This document shows positions 61,673 to 64,000 of a stretch of DNA of 64,000 nt, one piece after another (the stretch's first letter is position 1; each line of letters begins with the position of its first letter). Made by a program: the position numbers and the translations under genes. Under the pieces are notes generated by a model. It was not told where the DNA came from. It worked only from the letters and a program-made list of their open reading frames with translations, and made no database searches. Source of the stretch: Ensifer adhaerens (GTDB lineage Bacteria > Pseudomonadota > Alphaproteobacteria > Rhizobiales > Rhizobiaceae); NCBI RefSeq assembly GCF_002940685.1, contig NZ_PNFP01000003.1, positions 248,001 through 312,000 on the forward strand. The letters run 5' to 3'.

Positions 61673-62194
61673 ATGAGTGATCTGGTTTTCATCGCATTCC
61701 CGACGGAAGAAAAGGCAGAGGAGGTGCGCCAGAGGGTGCTTTCGCTGCAGCGGGAATATCTGATCGAGCTCGGCGATGCCGTTGTCGTGGTGAAGAATGA
61801 GAAGGGGCAGATCAAGTTGAACCAGCTCGTCAATCTCACCGCGCGCGGCGCGGTATCCGGTGCTTTTTGGGGCACACTTATCGGCGCCATCTTCCTGATG
61901 CCGCTCGTTGGAACGGCGCTCGGTGCAGCATCCGGCGCGCTCGGCGGCGAACTCAGTGACATTGGTATCAATGACAGGTTCATGAAGGAATCCGCGGGGG
62001 CGCTTCAGCCGGGAACGGCCGGTCTTTTCCTGCTGGTGCGAAAGATGACGACCGACAAGGTTCTGGCCGATCTCAAGGGTGTGGGCGGTGAACTCTTGCA
62101 GACATCGTTCGACGAGACCAAGGAAGCCGCTTTGCGCGAAGCGCTATCCGCCGCCCAGTCCGAGGTCGAGAAGGTTCCAGCTGCGAACCTGTGA
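61673..62194 (+). CDS. DUF1269-family membrane protein
   Basis: 173 residues. Begins MSDLVFIAFPTEEKAEEVRQRVLSLQREYLIELGDAVVVVKNEKGQIKLNQ, then a glycine-rich membrane part (GAFWGTLIGAIFLMPLVGTALGAASGALGGEL), typical of DUF1269. Function not established; members are often stress-linked. GAGAGG lies about 12 bases before the ATG. Followed by a paralogue of the SLC13 transporter. Confidence 0.9.
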   Translation: MSDLVFIAFPTEEKAEEVRQRVLSLQREYLIELGDAVVVVKNEKGQIKLNQLVNLTARGAVSGAFWGTLIGAIFLMPLVGTALGAASGALGGELSDIGINDRFMKESAGALQPGTAGLFLLVRKMTTDKVLADLKGVGGELLQTSFDETKEAALREALSAAQSEVEKVPAANL

Positions 62195-62320
62195 GGGGAG
62201 CCTGAAAAATCGCACCTCACTGAGGCCGGGCGTGATAGCCTCCTGTCTCGGCGCCACTTGCTGAGGCTTCAACCGGCCTGGGGTTCGCCGAGTGCGGCAA
62301 CCACGCGCAGGGGATGAGTT

Positions 62321-64000
62321 GTGACCGAAATTCAAAGCACAGGTCTCATCATCTTTGCCACGATTGCGCTGTTTGCGTGGAACAGGCTTCCGGTTATCGC
62401 CGTCGCCTTCGTTGCAGCTCTTTCCCTGTGGGCCGCTGACCTTGTCAGCCTCGAGCAGGCTTTCGCGGGGTTCGGTGACCGTGCCGTCCTGTTCATTGCC
62501 AGTCTCTTCGTGGTGAGTGCCGCGCTCGAAAGGACGGGCGTGACGGCATGGGCCGGGCAGGTCCTAATGGCACGAGCAGGCGAGAACAATCGTGACCGGC
62601 TTCTTCTCATTCTCATGATCGCCGTAGGCAGCCTGACTTCGCTCGTCAGCGGAAGCGGCGCGGTTGCGGCGCTGATGCCCGTCGCGGTGTTAGCGGCGGT
62701 GCGTGTGGGTCACTCGCCCGCCCAGTTACTCATGCCGCTGGCCTTTTCCGCGCATGCCGGGGCCAACCTGCTCTTGACTGGCGCTCCGAAGAACTTTCTT
62801 GTCTCGGAGGCGCTCGAAGAGGCGGGACTTGGAGGGTTCGCATTCGCCGAATTTTCCCTTGTCGGCGTACCCTTGCTTGCTGGAACCGTTCTCATCATCC
62901 TCCTCCTCGGCAAGCGCCTGCTGCCCGGCCACAGCGGCGCGCGGCTACCCGCCGATTTCAGCCGGCACGCTCAAACCCTCGTCGAGCACTACGGTTTGAG
63001 CGATGGACTGTTTCGGCTGCGTGTCAGGAAGAGTTCCCAACTTGTCGGCCTATCGCCAGACGACATCGATCTGGGAGGCTTTGGCGATTTGCAGGTCATG
63101 GCCGTACAGGCCTCCGCGTCGGGCCTTCCGGTGCGAGGCCGCGCGATTACATCGGAAGATTACCTGCTTGTTCGCGGCGCTGCACAATCCGTCGCCGAAG
63201 CGGCGTCTCACCTGCATCTGGCCGTTCGCGAAGACGCTGAAGGCGGAAATCCAGCCTTCAATCGTCGGTCGGGTCTGGCCGAAGTGATGATCCCTCCGCG
63301 CTCCGGGCTGATCGGGCAGCCGATGTACCCCGGCGTGGCAACCGAAGATGGTGACCTGATCGTCCTGGCGGTGCAGCGGCGCGGCGAAGAAATCGACTAC
63401 ACCAAGCCGGAACTGAAGGCGGGAGACACCATCCTTCTCGAAGGGAGCTGGGAGGCCCTCGACCGGCGACTAGATGATCCCGATGTGCTCGTCGTCGATT
63501 CGCCTGATCTCGTCCGCCGGCAGGCCGTGCCCATGGGGCCGGGGGCGGGGATCGCCGTCGCCACGCTCCTCGGGCTCGTCGTCGTGCTGGTGGTGAACAT
63601 CGTGCCGCCCGCTGTCGCAGGCCTTCTGTCCGCCTGCATCCTCATTGGGGCGGGGGTGGTCACGGTTGAACAATCCTACCGCGCCGTCCACTGGACCACG
63701 GTAATCCTGGTTGGGGCGATGATGCCGATCTCGACGGCGATGATTGAGTCCGGCACGGCGGAGTTCGTGGCCGACGAGCTAGTGTCTGCAATCGGTTCCG
63801 CCGGGCCGACGGCGCTCCTTGGAGGGCTTTTCCTGCTCACTGCGTCCCTAGGACAGATAATGAGCAATACGGCAACGACGATGCTGGTCATTCCGATTGC
63901 GATGGCCGCAGCGGCGGGCATGCACATCGCGCCGCAGCCGGTCCTGATGAGCCTTTGCATCGCCAGTTCGGCATCGTTCATGACGCCGATCGCCACGACA
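62321..64000 (+). CDS. SLC13-type transporter with RCK_C domains, 3'-truncated by the window
   Basis: 560 residues to the window end with no stop. GTG start at 62321, weak ribosome site (GGGGATG). Same architecture as 52187-54022: FAWNRLPVIAVAFVAALSLWAADLVSLEQAF, first site LTGAPKNFLVSE, two TrkA-C domains in the middle, NIVPPAVAGLL and second site SNTATTMLVIPIAMA. In the first site TGTPVN of the paralogue becomes TGAPKN, which may alter ion or substrate preference. About 50 residues should remain beyond the window. Confidence 0.9.
   Translation, partial: MTEIQSTGLIIFATIALFAWNRLPVIAVAFVAALSLWAADLVSLEQAFAGFGDRAVLFIASLFVVSAALERTGVTAWAGQVLMARAGENNRDRLLLILMIAVGSLTSLVSGSGAVAALMPVAVLAAVRVGHSPAQLLMPLAFSAHAGANLLLTGAPKNFLVSEALEEAGLGGFAFAEFSLVGVPLLAGTVLIILLLGKRLLPGHSGARLPADFSRHAQTLVEHYGLSDGLFRLRVRKSSQLVGLSPDDIDLGGFGDLQVMAVQASASGLPVRGRAITSEDYLLVRGAAQSVAEAASHLHLAVREDAEGGNPAFNRRSGLAEVMIPPRSGLIGQPMYPGVATEDGDLIVLAVQRRGEEIDYTKPELKAGDTILLEGSWEALDRRLDDPDVLVVDSPDLVRRQAVPMGPGAGIAVATLLGLVVVLVVNIVPPAVAGLLSACILIGAGVVTVEQSYRAVHWTTVILVGAMMPISTAMIESGTAEFVADELVSAIGSAGPTALLGGLFLLTASLGQIMSNTATTMLVIPIAMAAAAGMHIAPQPVLMSLCIASSASFMTPIATT

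Noticed and set aside
1-64000. The window as an integrated element or defence island
   Set aside because: No integrase, transposase, tRNA-side attachment site, CRISPR array or known defence gene was seen. Only the ParDE pair and the gene decay near 49-50 and 60-61 kb hint at genome flux.

Overview
The window looks like chromosome or megaplasmid DNA from a Rhizobiales alphaproteobacterium of the Rhizobium/Sinorhizobium (Ensifer) kind. The DNA is GC-rich and mostly arranged in tight operons with overlapping starts and stops. Rhizobial hallmarks include NasST/ANTAR control of nitrate assimilation, a MocR-type TauR beside tauABC-tauXY-xsc-pta, several LysR/AraC regulators, a DUF2277 protein and a FecI/FecR/TonB-receptor set. 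I see no rRNA, tRNA, CRISPR array, integrase or intact insertion sequence.

Layout. 1-2251: the end of a TRAP permease gene, then a MEKHLA/PAS-like protein and an unrecognised small protein on the minus strand. 2633-6422: sulfate ABC transporter (sbp, cysT, cysW, cysA). 6552-16882: nitrate assimilation, with regulators nasT-nasS, then a legible sigma-54 promoter and a two-hairpin antitermination leader, then a nitrate/nitrite transporter, nirB, nirD, nasA and the siroheme synthase cysG. 16938-27141: taurine use, with tauR divergent from tauABC, tauX, tauY, xsc, a YeiH-type exporter and pta. Sulfate uptake, siroheme synthesis, nitrate/nitrite reduction and taurine degradation therefore form one 24-kb block for sulfur and nitrogen supply.

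27199-31662 holds a DUF2277 protein, an L,D-transpeptidase-fold protein, a sensor kinase without an adjacent response regulator, and a LysR regulator divergent from a short-chain dehydrogenase. 32886-37213 is a cell-surface signalling set (ECF sigma, FecR-like anti-sigma, TonB receptor with STN domain). 37277-39514 holds a DHA2 drug exporter and a ParDE toxin-antitoxin pair. 39585-48745 holds a succinate-semialdehyde-type dehydrogenase, a LysR regulator divergent from a run of small proteins (unknown, NTF2-like, SRPBCC), an RND efflux pump and a glutathione transferase.

48.7-64 kb is looser and shows decay: a truncated, internally deleted sugar ABC permease, a frameshifted alpha/beta hydrolase, and gaps of 380-570 bases. 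It also holds an unusual beta-helix/membrane fusion protein, two paralogous SLC13-type transporters (the second cut by the window end), an M20 peptidase with an AbgT transporter, a glycine-zipper lipoprotein and two paralogous AraC regulators.

The strongest observation is the nitrate leader at about 8495-8643. A consensus -24/-12 promoter is followed by two hairpins with six-base loops, each with A at position 1 and G at position 4, and the second hairpin competes with an intrinsic terminator. The most open-ended protein is the 573-residue beta-helix/membrane protein at 50227-51948. None of this needs a wholly new type of system. The mechanism is known from NasR/EutV/NasT relatives; what is new here is that its parts can be read base by base.
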